This document shows, in pieces, positions 55,119 through 63,975 of a stretch of 64,000 nucleotides of DNA (the first letter of the stretch is position 1; each line of letters begins with the position of its first letter). The stretch lies in contig BSBM01000190.1 of NCBI GenBank assembly GCA_027924585.1, positions 434,001-498,000 on the forward strand, written 5' to 3'. Source of the DNA: Larix kaempferi. Its lineage: Eukaryota; Streptophyta; Pinopsida; Pinales; Pinaceae. A program made the translations under genes and the position numbers. Under the pieces are notes generated by a model. That model searched no databases and was not told the origin of the DNA. It saw only the letters and a list, made by a program, of their open reading frames with translations.

Positions 55119-55359
55119 TCTCCCTGGGTTAACCTTGGGATTACCCATCTGGTACCTTTCGCCTCCCATTCCCCCGCTGACACCAAGTGTCATCCTCCAA
55201 CCGGTGCAACCCATGGCTACTACCACTCAACCACCTCCCGGTGTCGCTACCCCCATCGTCCTCCACGAACCCCCCTCCTCCTACTCCTAAATCAACTGGG
55301 GGCAGAGGACCCAAACTTACTCTGCTGTACCACCTCCCAAGACAGTCAAAAACCCCCCA
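55119..55359 (+). other. Pro-rich linker of D between protease and second knuckle block
   Basis: 240 bases with no complete frame. Low-complexity Pro/Thr/Ser codons in shifting frames (PPPGVATP-type) suggest a decayed disordered linker. Confidence 0.5.
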
Positions 55360-56094
55360 GTGTTTCGTGCTCCTCCCAAATGCTCGTTGTGCGATGAGTT
55401 AGGCCATGCGACTCATCAGTTCCCACAGTTACCGGCATTGCAGGAACACATGCAGATGCTCGACGATGACTCCAACATCCCAGCTGTCGAACTAAACCCC
55501 ACCCCCAAGCCTAAAGATAAATCCTTACGCACTAACCACCCTTGTGCCATATGCGGTGTTTACGGGCATTACTCACATCATTGTCCCGATTTCCCAGATT
55601 ACAGAGCGGCTCTCTATGAGATGAACAATCTGGACCTTGAGACAACACCACCCACCATTGAGGAGATCCACCCTCCGGTCTCCCCCCCTTCAGGAGAGGT
55701 TAATACCATTTATATGATCTCTTCAACCACTACTCCCTCGTCAATCGATTTGACGACACAAACTTTCCGTACTGATGAGGAGATTCTCGAGGTCCTCACT
55801 GCCCCGGATTACCCCTGGGATGATATGCACCACCGTTTCTATTTCATCCCCGATGCATCCTCCTCTAGCACCGCTAGCCAATTCATGGTTGAGTCCAAAG
55901 ACTTCCTTCCCACCAAGGTCGATTGGTTCAAGGACCCTATTCCTGCTCCTGAAGCCTTCGAGGAGGGTAACATGGCCAACATCTCACCCGTCATCCACAT
56001 AGATATCTCTGACCCACCTGGCGTCAATGAATGCATTGCCTTAGGAGCCTCCTGCAGTGAACAAGAGATTGAAGAGTACAGAAAACTCTTTTGA
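55360..56094 (+). pseudogene. Element D post-protease zinc-knuckle block
   Basis: An open frame of 244 codons ending in TGA before RT. Two knuckles: KCSLCDELGHATHQF and LRTNHPCAICGVYGHYSHHC (CX2CX4HX4C intact, about 55530-55575). The second repeats the Gag knuckle LRTNHPCSICGVYGHYTD at 53700. An acidic stretch (TTPPTIEEIHPPVSPPSGE, DEEILEVLTAPDYPWDDMHH) leads to INECIALGASCSEQEIEEY and RT. So D carries nucleocapsid-like motifs on both sides of protease. Confidence 0.75.
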
Positions 56095-57000
56095 GAATTC
56101 CGTGATGTCTTTGCCTGGTCCTATACCGAAATGCCCGGTCTTAACCCCGCCATCATAGAGCACCACATTGAGACATGGCATGATGTACCCCCCGTTCGTC
56201 AGAAACAGCGACCCATTCACCCCTCAAAGCTCCCAGCTGTCAAAGCTGATATTTAGAAACTTCGCAAGGCAGGATTCATTTATCCTATCGCCTATACCAC
56301 ATGGGTTTCAAACCCCGTTCCCATTAACAAAAAACAAGGCACCATTAGAGTATGCACTGACTTCCGCGATTTAAACCGTGCTTGTCCCAAGGACAACTTC
56401 CCCACGCCATTTATTGACCAACTCATCGATGCGTGTGTGGGGCATGAAGTCCTCTCCTTCATGGATGGTTTTTCCGGATATAACCAAATTCAGATTCGTA
56501 AGGAAGACCAGTACAAAACTGCCTTTACCACCCCATGGGGCACCTTTGCCTATCGCGTAATGCCTTTCGGCCTCAAAAATGATGGTGCCACCTTCCAGCG
56601 GGCCATGACCTATTGCGTTCACGACTTGGTCCATATCCTGTTAGTCTACCTTGATGACATTACAGCTCATTCCCGGAAATGATCAGACCACCTTAACGAC
56701 CTTCGGCAAGTTTTTCTGCGTTGTCGCAAATACCAAATCCGTTTGAACCCACACAAGTGTGTCTTTTGCGTTCCGGCAGGCCAATTGTTGCGTTTTATTG
56801 TTTCCCAGAAAGGAATTACTGTTGATCCCCTGAAAGTCCAATCCATCTTAGACCTTCCTTCTCCTCGCAAGCTCTGGCAGCTCCAAAGTCTGCAGGGGCG
56901 ATCCAATTTCCTTCGACGCTTCGTTCCTAATTACGCCACTACCGTTCACGGTTTCTTGCGCCTGCTCCGTACCCACATACCCTTCGTCTGGGATGAGCAA
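56095..57000 (+). pseudogene. Element D reverse transcriptase
   Basis: Begins EFRDVFAWSYTEMPGLNPAI, the Tat-type RT entry. Then IRVCTDFRDLNRACPKDNFP, LSFMDGFSGYNQIQIRKEDQ (first D), YRVMPFGLKNDGATFQRAMT and LLVYLDDITAHSRK (catalytic YLDD). It continues LNPHKCVFCVPAGQLL, ITVDPLKVQSILDLPSPRKL and QSLQGRSNFLRRFVPNYATT. Frame intact except for TGA (56092), TAG (56257) and TGA (56680). Each stop can be explained by one C-to-T change. All catalytic acids are present. Confidence 0.93.
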
Positions 57001-57480
57001 GCAGAAGCTGCATTCGAAGCCCTCAAGAAAGCTCTCACACAAGCCCCTCTCATCTCCCCTCCGGATTTCTCTCAAGACTTCATCCTCTACGTCTCGGCAT
57101 CCGAGCATGCCGTGTCCGAAGTCTTGGTTCAAGAAGATGCCTCTCACCAAGAACATGTCATTTACTACGTCAGCCAGACCTTGTCTGGCCCACCTCTATG
57201 TTACCCATATGAGGAGAGACTAGCCCTAGCAGTGGCCTTTTCCATCCAAAAATTGCGACACTACATCTTAATGAGTCATACCACAGTCATTGCCAACTCT
57301 AACCCCATGGTATATCTCCTAAACCGGCGATTACTGCAAGGTCGTGTCGCTAAATGGGTCATTATCCTCCAGGAATATGACCTTACCTTCAAAACACCTA
57401 AGAGCACTAAAGCCCTCGTGCTTGCTCAGCTCATTACTGATCTCCCTTCCCTTCTCCCGGCCAAACCAATCTCAGACGAG
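57001..57480 (+). pseudogene. Element D Ty3-type RNase H (catalytically degenerate)
   Basis: FEALKKALTQAPLISPPDFS, then DFILYVSASEHAVSEVLVQE where the family has YVDAS: the first catalytic Asp is Ser. YPYEERLALAVAFSIQKLRH keeps the Glu; TTVIANSNPMVYLLNRR has Asn in place of the third acid (family T-D-H/N). KSTKALVLAQLITDLPSLLP has lost the last Asp. Open in frame, so the changes are probably ancestral and not decay. In Tat elements the Ty3 RNase H is known to become a non-catalytic connection once a second RNase H is gained. Confidence 0.85.
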
Positions 57481-58767
57481 TTACCCGACAAGCACCTGTT
57501 CACTATCTCGTCTGATGACCCATGGTACGGTGATATCTTGTTATACCTACGCACGCAGAAATTCAAACCCAAAGTCACCCGTAATGGACGCCATCACATC
57601 CATCACCAGGCCTCTCGATATCTCCTCTTAGGCGATGTCCTTTACCGGCGAGGGGTTGACACAATTCTTCATCGTTGCCTTACACACGAGGAAGCTGAAC
57701 ACATCCTTAATGACTGTCATAGCGGTGCCTGCGGAGGCCATTTCTCAGGGATGGCCACTGCCCAAAAGGTTTTCCGCGCCGGATACTTCTGGCCCACACT
57801 TTTCACCGACTGCATCACTGCGGTCAATCATTGCCATAACTGCCAATTTTTTTCCCCCAAGGCCCAGACACCACCTGCTCTGTTACACCCAGTCGTCACC
57901 GTTGGCCCCTCTTGTAAGTGGGCCATCAAATTCATGGAGTGTAGACCCCCATCGGCTAACGGCCACAAGTATATCATTTTCGCCGTTGATTACTTCACCA
58001 AATGGGCGGAAGCCATGCCCACCTTCAATTGTACCGCTGACATTGCTGCCCATTTCTTTTTCAACCATGTTATCACTCGATTCGGGGTCCCTAAACAGTT
58101 GGTCTCAGACCATGGTTCACACTTCGAAGATGCCGTCTGGCGTGAGTTATCCACCCTCCTCAAATTTGAACACCAATTTTCCTTTGCTTACTACCCCCAA
58201 GGGAATGGCTAAGTAGAGGCCATCAACAAAATCCTAAAAACCATCCTCCAACGAACTGTTGACAAGCATAAGTCCAATTGGCACCACATGTTGTTCCCTG
58301 CCTTATGGGCTTACCGCACATCCACTAAGACCGCCACTGGTTTTACCCCCTTTCATTTAGTTCATGGTGTAGAGTCTGTCCTCCCCATCGAGTGTCAGAT
58401 TCCTGCCTTACACACCGCCATTGAGCTACTCCCTGACACTTCCCCCCTCGAGCAGCGTTTTCTGACACTCGAACAAGCTGATGAATACCGTTGTGCCACT
58501 CTCCAGAACATCGAGGCTGCCAAGAACCGGTCCAAAGCCGGTTATGAAAAACATGTTCACCCTCGAACTTTCCACAAAGGGGACCTCGTCCTCGCCTATG
58601 ACCAAGCCCATGACAAAACCGGTAAAGGGAATTTTGAATCCATGTGGCAAGGCCCTTACATCGTGCAGACCTGCCTCGGCAAGGGGGAATACATCTTAGT
58701 TGACTCCAAAGGCCATCCTTTGTGCAACCCCCGTAATGGGTTGTATCTCAAGCGTTTTTACCCATAA
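57481..58767 (+). pseudogene. Element D integrase
   Basis: HLFTISSDDPWYGDILLYLR and a zinc head (LTHEEAEHILNDCHSGACGG ... CHNCQFF) precede the core. The first acid site reads KWAIKFMECRPP, with Lys where relatives have Asp; the second is QLVSDHGSHFED (D) and the third YYPQGNG.VEAINK (E, after a TAA at 58210). Then HHMLFPALWAYRTSTKTATG, FHKGDLVLAYDQAHDKTGKG and the end NPRNGLYLKRFYP with TAA at 58765. No chromodomain. It lacks one catalytic residue, so inactive as it stands. Confidence 0.9.
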
Positions 58768-58872
58768 ATGAAACCGCGGCCTCATTGGTCTGCATTGTAC
58801 AGTTTGCTCTCTTTTTTGTTTTTCACCTTTTTTACCATCATCTTACATTTCCTCATTTTTGCATGATCATAG
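58768..58872 (+). other. Spacer between integrase and the second RNase H
   Basis: 105 bases, T/C-rich (CTCTCTTTTTTGTTTTTCACC) and ending CATGATCATAG just before ATG. Its end looks like a splice acceptor; the reading frame is kept across (35 codons with TGA and TAG near the end). Whether it is an intron or an untranslated gap is open. Confidence 0.45.
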
Positions 58873-59301
58873 ATGGACCATCTTCCACCTTGTTACATTG
58901 GCTTCGCTGATGGCGCAAGCCGCTGTTCTCCCAACCTGGCTTCTGCAGCATGGGTCTTGTACTCCCCTTCCAACGAGATGATTCACCTTGACGGAATATG
59001 TATAGGCGCTGCTACCAATAACCACGTAGAGTATGATGCTGTGACCGGTCTCCTGACTGATGCCCTCCAGATGGGCATATGTCACCTTCATTTGTTCCTT
59101 GACTCCCAGCTACTTGTCTCCTAGCTCAACAACTGCTACCAGGTGTGTGATCCCTGCCTTTTTAGAAAATTCCTGCGCGCAAAACAACTCAGTCGACAAT
59201 TTGAATCCATAACATTCACACATGTCCCAAGAGCCCAAAATAGTGTCGCAGATCAAATGGCCAACAACATCCTAGATTGGCATATCAAGCACACAATGTA
59301 A
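58873..59301 (+). pseudogene. Element D second RNase H (archaeal/plant aRH type), downstream of integrase
   Basis: A separate ATG at 58873 in the same frame as pol. The four acidic positions are present: CYIGFADGASRCSPNLASAA (D), TNNHVEYDAVTGLLTDAL (E), CHLHLFLDSQLLVS (D) and VPRAQNSVADQMANNI (D). DGAS, NNxxEYxA and DSQLxxxQLN are hallmarks of the aRH group captured by Tat-lineage elements. 142 codons with a single TAG at 59121, at a position where Gln is usual. In published Tat elements this domain sits between Ty3 RNase H and integrase; here it follows integrase. Confidence 0.88.
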
Positions 59302-59380
59302 CACCTACATCATGCATCATCATCCCATAACATCTCATAAAAAATATCTAAAAACCCAAAAAGATTGCATCGCATCAACA
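59302..59380. other. Short untranslated segment after the second RNase H
   Basis: CAT-rich sequence (ATCATGCATCATCATCCC) leading into the hairpin array; no gene. Confidence 0.5.
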
Positions 59381-59612
59381 TTTGCATCCATGTACATAAA
59401 CCATAAAATCACATTCATATCCATAGGGGCATCCACGTGCCTAATCATACATACATCATGTTGTATCACATAAAATACACAAGGGGCATCCACGTGCCCA
59501 ACATCCTAGACTACTTGCATCCACGTGTAGTACAAACATATCACACATCATAAAGCGCATCCACGTGCGTACAACTAAAACAACATCACAAAAAGGTGCA
59601 TCCACGTGCATA
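59381..59612 (+). repeat. Array of five (plus one degenerate) covarying short hairpins, loop TCCACG
   Basis: Hairpins NNGCA-TCCACG-TGCNN centre on loops at 59432-59437, 59489-59494, 59520-59525, 59560-59565 and 59601-59606; a degenerate one has loop TCCATG at 59387-59392. The inner pairs A-T, C-G and G-C (once G-T) are constant. The fourth pair is G-C, G-C, T-A, C-G, T-A and the fifth G-T, G-C, T-G, G-T, G-T. The sequence between hairpins is unrelated. Each also contains CACGTG, the G-box. Confidence 0.75.
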
Positions 59613-59654
59613 TATATATATATCAAAAAATACATGTTCAGTGCTATACATGTC

Positions 59655-59674
59655 CTGAGTACCCCTGTACTCAG
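59655..59674. other. Perfect 8-bp stem hairpin
   Basis: CTGAGTAC-CCCT-GTACTCAG, just after the hairpin array and between the convergent second RNase H and antisense gene. GCTATAC occurs at 59643, 59674 and 59692 around it. Confidence 0.6.
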
Positions 59675-59760
59675 CTATACAAAAAATGGCTATACATCCC
59701 TAAAGCCTCATCAAAATACATGCCATAGCTACAAAACTCGGGGGGAGTCCCCTGCACTCC

Positions 59761-61081
59761 CTAATGAGAGTCATACCCTGCATCACTGTCTGCATCTGCT
59801 TCCTCTGAGTCCTCACCTCGCTCCTCCTCCGGCAAGTCCTCATCCCCTACGGGCTCCTGTGACCGTGCCCGATCCACCAAGATAGCCACCCGGATCACAA
59901 TGGATCTGAACTCTCAGGGTGCCCTCATGCAATCCTAAACCACGTCCGGATCGACATCCCGCCATCCCTCGTCGGTCACCCCTATCAGCAAACGGTCTAG
60001 TAGTGCCCGTACCGACTCCAGTGTCCCCTCCGCATCGCGGCGACGTACTTCCCCTCACCCAGGCAGAGCTGGAACGGCCACAATCCCCCTCCGTGCCACA
60101 TGTCCTGGCGGCGGCCTCGGACCCACATCTGCAGATCACCCATATGTCAGTCACAGTATATCAATCTACTATCATATATATAAAACTTGACATCCATAAT
60201 ATGCAAGCAAAAACATACGTACCATCAGGTCCCCATGCCTGTCCTGGTGCTCGTGGAGCCTCTGGATCTCCCATGTAGTCCATGTCCCTATACGGGAAGT
60301 CGTCCAGTGTCAATGGTATTTAGAGCCACTGCAGGTACAACTCCTGCGTAAAATACCTACCCACGTCACCGCCACCACGGCGACGCATCATCTCGCCCCA
60401 CCGCACCATCCGCGGCTCCCTCAAACCTCCTTCTCTGATCGGCACCCGCAGCCGCAGTGTGGGTACCGTCTCCATAAAGAAAGCACACAAGAAGGAACCA
60501 TAGCAAAACCCCTTGCCAGATTCCTTCGCTGCCATCAGCTGCCGTTGAACGCAGGTCAGGAACATCTAGCCCCACGCATAATATACACTTCCCAGTACGC
60601 ACTCCACGAGCTACATCTGGCCCCCAGACACCTTCTCAGGTGACTGGGACCCCAATACCCGAACCACGCATGCCGCCTTGGCCTGTACTGATGGCTCCTG
60701 TAAGTCTCTCACCAGAAGTGCATTCCTATGCACCCGTGCCTCTGGACCATAGTACCTCTCTAGCATGTCCTCCATGTCTATGTCAGCAGATACCCGCGGC
60801 TGTGTGTCTGCCACCCTCCCTAGACAGGGCAACCCCGTCAGAAAGTATACATCGGTCAGGGTGAGGTCCACCCTCTCACCCTATACTCGGAAAGCCTGTA
60901 TGTCTGGCTCCCAAAAACTAATCAACCCGTTCAGCAGCAACGCTGCTAACCGTATCATGGGTATCTGTGCGAACTTTAGTAGTCCGCACAGACCCAGCAC
61001 CGATCGCACATGGCGATCCCCTCGGACCACAGCCACGATCTCATCAGGAATCTCCCGCTCTCTCCACAGAACCTACGACAT
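59761..61081 (-). pseudogene. Antisense plant mobile domain (PMD) gene in element D, two exons
   Basis: Minus-strand frame from an ATG at 61081: GLLKFAQIPMIRLAALLLNG, ISFWEPDIQAFRV, GERVDLTLTDVYFLTGLPCL (the PMD hallmark with LTDV.xLTGLP), DMEDMLERYYGPEARVHRNA and GSFLCAFFMETVPTLRLRVP. Exon 1 ends at 60223; a 94-nt intron (GTACGTATG ... GATCTGCAG, 60222-60129) restores the frame. Exon 2 ends in an acidic tail (EEERGEDSEEADADSDAG) with TAG at 59763-59761. 408 codons, about eight in-frame stops. PMD proteins are plant nuclear proteins of the MAIL1 type and are also known in transposons. Extra antisense ORFs are known in Tat elements. Confidence 0.82.
60129..60222 (-). other. Predicted intron in the antisense PMD gene
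   Basis: 94 nt, donor G|GTACGTATG and acceptor GATCTGCAG|A, AT-rich inside (TTTTATATATATGATAG). Removal joins 859 and 368 nt into 409 codons. Confidence 0.65.
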
Positions 61082-61160
61082 CCTGTCAATCACACAAAGT
61101 AGACTCATCAGACTCATGTCAAATAAATAAGTCCTTCCCCTCCCCTCGGAAGACCCTCGT
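61082..61160. other. Upstream side of the PMD gene
   Basis: A short T/C-rich stretch; on the minus strand it ends TTTGTGTGATTGACAG just before the ATG, which could be a further splice acceptor. Confidence 0.4.
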
Positions 61161-61397
61161 AGCTCGGCCCAAAACCGCGGCTTTAGGGCTTCCTGTCAGG
61201 CCTACACTCGCGGTCCTTAACCGCGTCTGTTCGACCTAACCTCGCGGTTTGGCACCGCGTATTCCTCCCTGGAACACGCGGTACCAGACCACGTGTCCAA
61301 CCGAGAAACACGTGGTACCCAACCGCGTGGTTCACCCCGAAACTTGCGGTCGCCAACCGCGGTTTCGTCCCCCTAACCCACGGTCCACCCCACGTGG
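61161..61397 (+). repeat. 34-bp hairpin array upstream of the antisense PMD gene
   Basis: Units with a GCGGT-N5-ACCGC stem: 61209-61225 (CGCGGT-CCTTA-ACCGCG), 61243-61259 (CGCGGT-TTGGC-ACCGCG), 61275-61295, 61309-61329 and 61346-61360, with weaker ones on both sides; spacing 34 bases. Loops differ, stems persist. Linkers such as CGTCTGTTCGACCTAAC match the leader array at 50321-50680. Two units contain CACGTG. Confidence 0.75.
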
Positions 61398-61755
61398 ACT
61401 GTACAAGTAACCCTGGGACCCACTACCCAACCCCCGACCCTAAAAAACGTGCATGTATGAGTTTGACGGAATACCTGTATCTCCCAGATCTGAAATCGGC
61501 CGGTCGGATCGTCCAGAAATGCCACCTCAGCTCTGGTCCACTCTGATCACTAGTCAAAGTCAAATAGTCCAAATGACACATGTCATGTTGGACCCACTCA
61601 CTATTTATAATCAGTTGATTTTTTCTGGTTTTGGCCATTCTGACCCCATACGGAGTCCGTTTTTCGCACCGTTTCCACCATTGGAATCAGCACAACGAGA
61701 CCGTCATAATGGTCACCTCATTGCATTATTTTTGCCCATTTTTCAGACACCACTA
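61398..61755. other. Element D 3' region, no feature recognised
   Basis: About 360 bases of mixed composition; a 128-codon frame (61453-61839) shows no family motif. Confidence 0.5.
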
Positions 61756-62100
61756 GTCACCTCGGTTTGCGTGCCACATTGGCCTTTATCCATTTTTCGC
61801 ATATTTTATATCATCGGATTCATTTTTCCGAGCCAGTGATGATGCTTGAGATCATTTCTCGCTCTCACCCCCAGATTTTTTGGGTATTTTTTCCAAAATG
61901 CCCCCCGTCGCCTCGGTGTGCGTGCCACATCGGCCGTTACCCATTTTTGACACTCTTTATATCGCCGGATTCATTTTTCCGAGCCCGTGATGATGCTTGA
62001 GATCATTTCTCGCTCTCACCTGGTACAATTTCAACATTATGTCCCAACACCTTGTTGCCTCGGTTTGTGCACCACATCGATCGCCATCGGATTATTCCAC
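61756..62100 (+). repeat. ~150-bp tandem repeat, two and a third copies
   Basis: Copies start GTCACCTCGGTTTGCGTGCC (61756), GTCGCCTCGGTGTGCGTGCC (61907) and GTTGCCTCGGTTTGTGCACC (62054). The first two share GATGATGCTTGAGATCATTTCTCGCTCTCACC. The third is partial. Confidence 0.8.
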
Positions 62101-62259
62101 ACTTTTACATGAGCCATTCACTCCTATCATACTGCAAATGTTTCGTTATTTTGCCACCATTTCATTCATCCCGCAAGGAGGCCCACCAGTGTTCCCCCCT
62201 ACCCTCGTTCTTGGTCATCATTACTGATCCTTGATTGATTACTTCCTCCTTGCCTGGCC

Positions 62260-62510
62260 ATTCCTTTTGTTCGGTATAATTTTATCCCTTTTTCGGGCCG
62301 GACAAGTCCTTTACGAAAAAGGCACTTAGGGAGTTTTCGTTAAGCTCTTTTCTGACTCCTAAAACAATGAAAAGATCGCCGAGCAATCTTGCTTCCTTTC
62401 ATGCTCGTTAAAGTACCTGAAAGGGCGTCTATCTGGTATAAGTTTAACCCTTTTCTGGACCTGGTAGACTAATTACGAAAAAGGAATACTCTAGTCACAC
62501 CGGCTAGAAG
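62260..62510 (+). repeat. ~160-bp diverged duplication
   Basis: CGGTATAATTTTATCCCTTTTTCGGG...ACGAAAAAGG at 62272 recurs as TGGTATAAGTTTAACCCTTTTCTGG...ACGAAAAAGG at 62436. Non-coding. Confidence 0.65.
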
Positions 62511-62580
62511 AGTTCTTCATTGCATCCTTTTATACTTCTTTGGGCCTTGGAGACTAAACATACAAAAAAGCAACCCCCTG

Positions 62581-62800
62581 GAGTCTTCTTATTTGCTTTC
62601 AGACTCTCTAAAATTGAAAACAACCACGAGCATGAACTGTCCTGGGCTCGTACAAATCCACACGACAGTACCATTCCATTACTTCAGAGTCTTCTTATCG
62701 CTTTCAGACTCCTTAAAATTGAAAGCGACCACGAGCATGAACTGTCCTGGGCTCGGATAAATCCACACGAAAATATCATTTTACACAAACTTCTTCTAGT
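62581..62800 (+). repeat. 106-bp tandem duplication
   Basis: GAGTCTTCTTAT...GCTTTCAGACTC starts at 62581 and 62687; both contain CCACGAGCATGAACTGTCC. Little divergence, so a recent duplication. Confidence 0.85.
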
Positions 62801-63736
62801 TCCCTAACCCATGAAGAAGTCCCCTCCCGTGCCTCCTGGCACTATGATCGATCATCTCGACAGCACCCCTAATCAGGTCGCCTTTGTTCAGAGTATTCTG
62901 CAGTCTCCTGCCATTTTATACCAGCTTGAGTCTCCCTCGACCCAGTCTCCTCCCTGATCCAATACAGCTATGATCCCTTTCCCCTCAGTCAGTTTCATAT
63001 GCTGCCAGATCATCCCCATTATCATACTCTGAACAATGGAAGTTTGAGTCCACCCACTCTACTTGCCCAGTTGTCCCCCCACAGTTTGTCAGTCCTGCCA
63101 TCAGTACTATCACATCTCGGTTCTCCACCTTGTGATCCTGTCAAGGAAACATCATTGCCTTGATAGTTGCAGGTCTCCCTCTGTCGACGACAACACCTCT
63201 ATTCCAGAGGATAGGCCCAGAGGTCCCTACACCTTGGACTCATCACCATCTGTGGAAAGTTCCTACGGATCATTCTGAGAGGAGTCATCATTGCCTCTCC
63301 GAGTGGTTGTTTCTCACATGCTCGACTTCAACACCTTGATCGCATCGTCGAGAATCGTGTAGGGTTATATCCCATCAGTTTTTAGTCGAAGACCCCGGAT
63401 TTCCCCCGACTCTAGCACATTGGTGAGTCACTTCGGAACGCCTAGTTATATGTTCCCGTGGATGTCCGGGCTGCGTTGGCGATTGTATTCGGAAGCCATC
63501 CAGCTATATGCTTCCTTGAGTACCCAGTTCCGTTCCAGTTCAGTGTACCATCGAGGTTATTGCTCCCAGTCATTATGATCCAGTAGCTCATCAGTTCCTC
63601 TGGTACCCAAGTCAGCAGCATTGTTGATACTCCAGTGCACCAGGTCTTCAGTTCATACATGATCAACCCAGCATTATGTCCCAGATTTGATGTCCCCTCT
63701 GGACTCTCATGATGTACACAGTGGTTATGTATCTTA
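62801..63736. other. Element D 3' region, no feature recognised
   Basis: About 930 bases, T/C-rich with many CATC/CAGT words; no long frame, LTR edge or repeat that I can define. Confidence 0.5.
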
Positions 63737-63975
63737 CAGGTCCCCCTTTTTCGGGCCTCACAGTTCTGTTTATGTATCTTGATACGAGCATGGGTATGCC
63801 CACCTCGTCCATATATTGAGATTCTTCCTCATTCAGTTTTTGAGGTCATGTATATGTCAGGTCCCCATTTTTTGGACCCCATTGTTATTATTATGTTATA
63901 TCTTGATACGAGCATGGGTATGCCCGCCTCGTCCATATGATCAGATGATTCCTCATCCATTATTGAGGTTATGTA
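63737..63975 (+). repeat. ~124-bp tandem duplication near the window end
   Basis: TTGATACGAGCATGGGTATGCCC.CCTCGTCCATAT occurs at 63779 and 63903, each preceded by CAGGTCCCC(C)-TTTTT-GG. The array may continue beyond the window. Confidence 0.8.
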
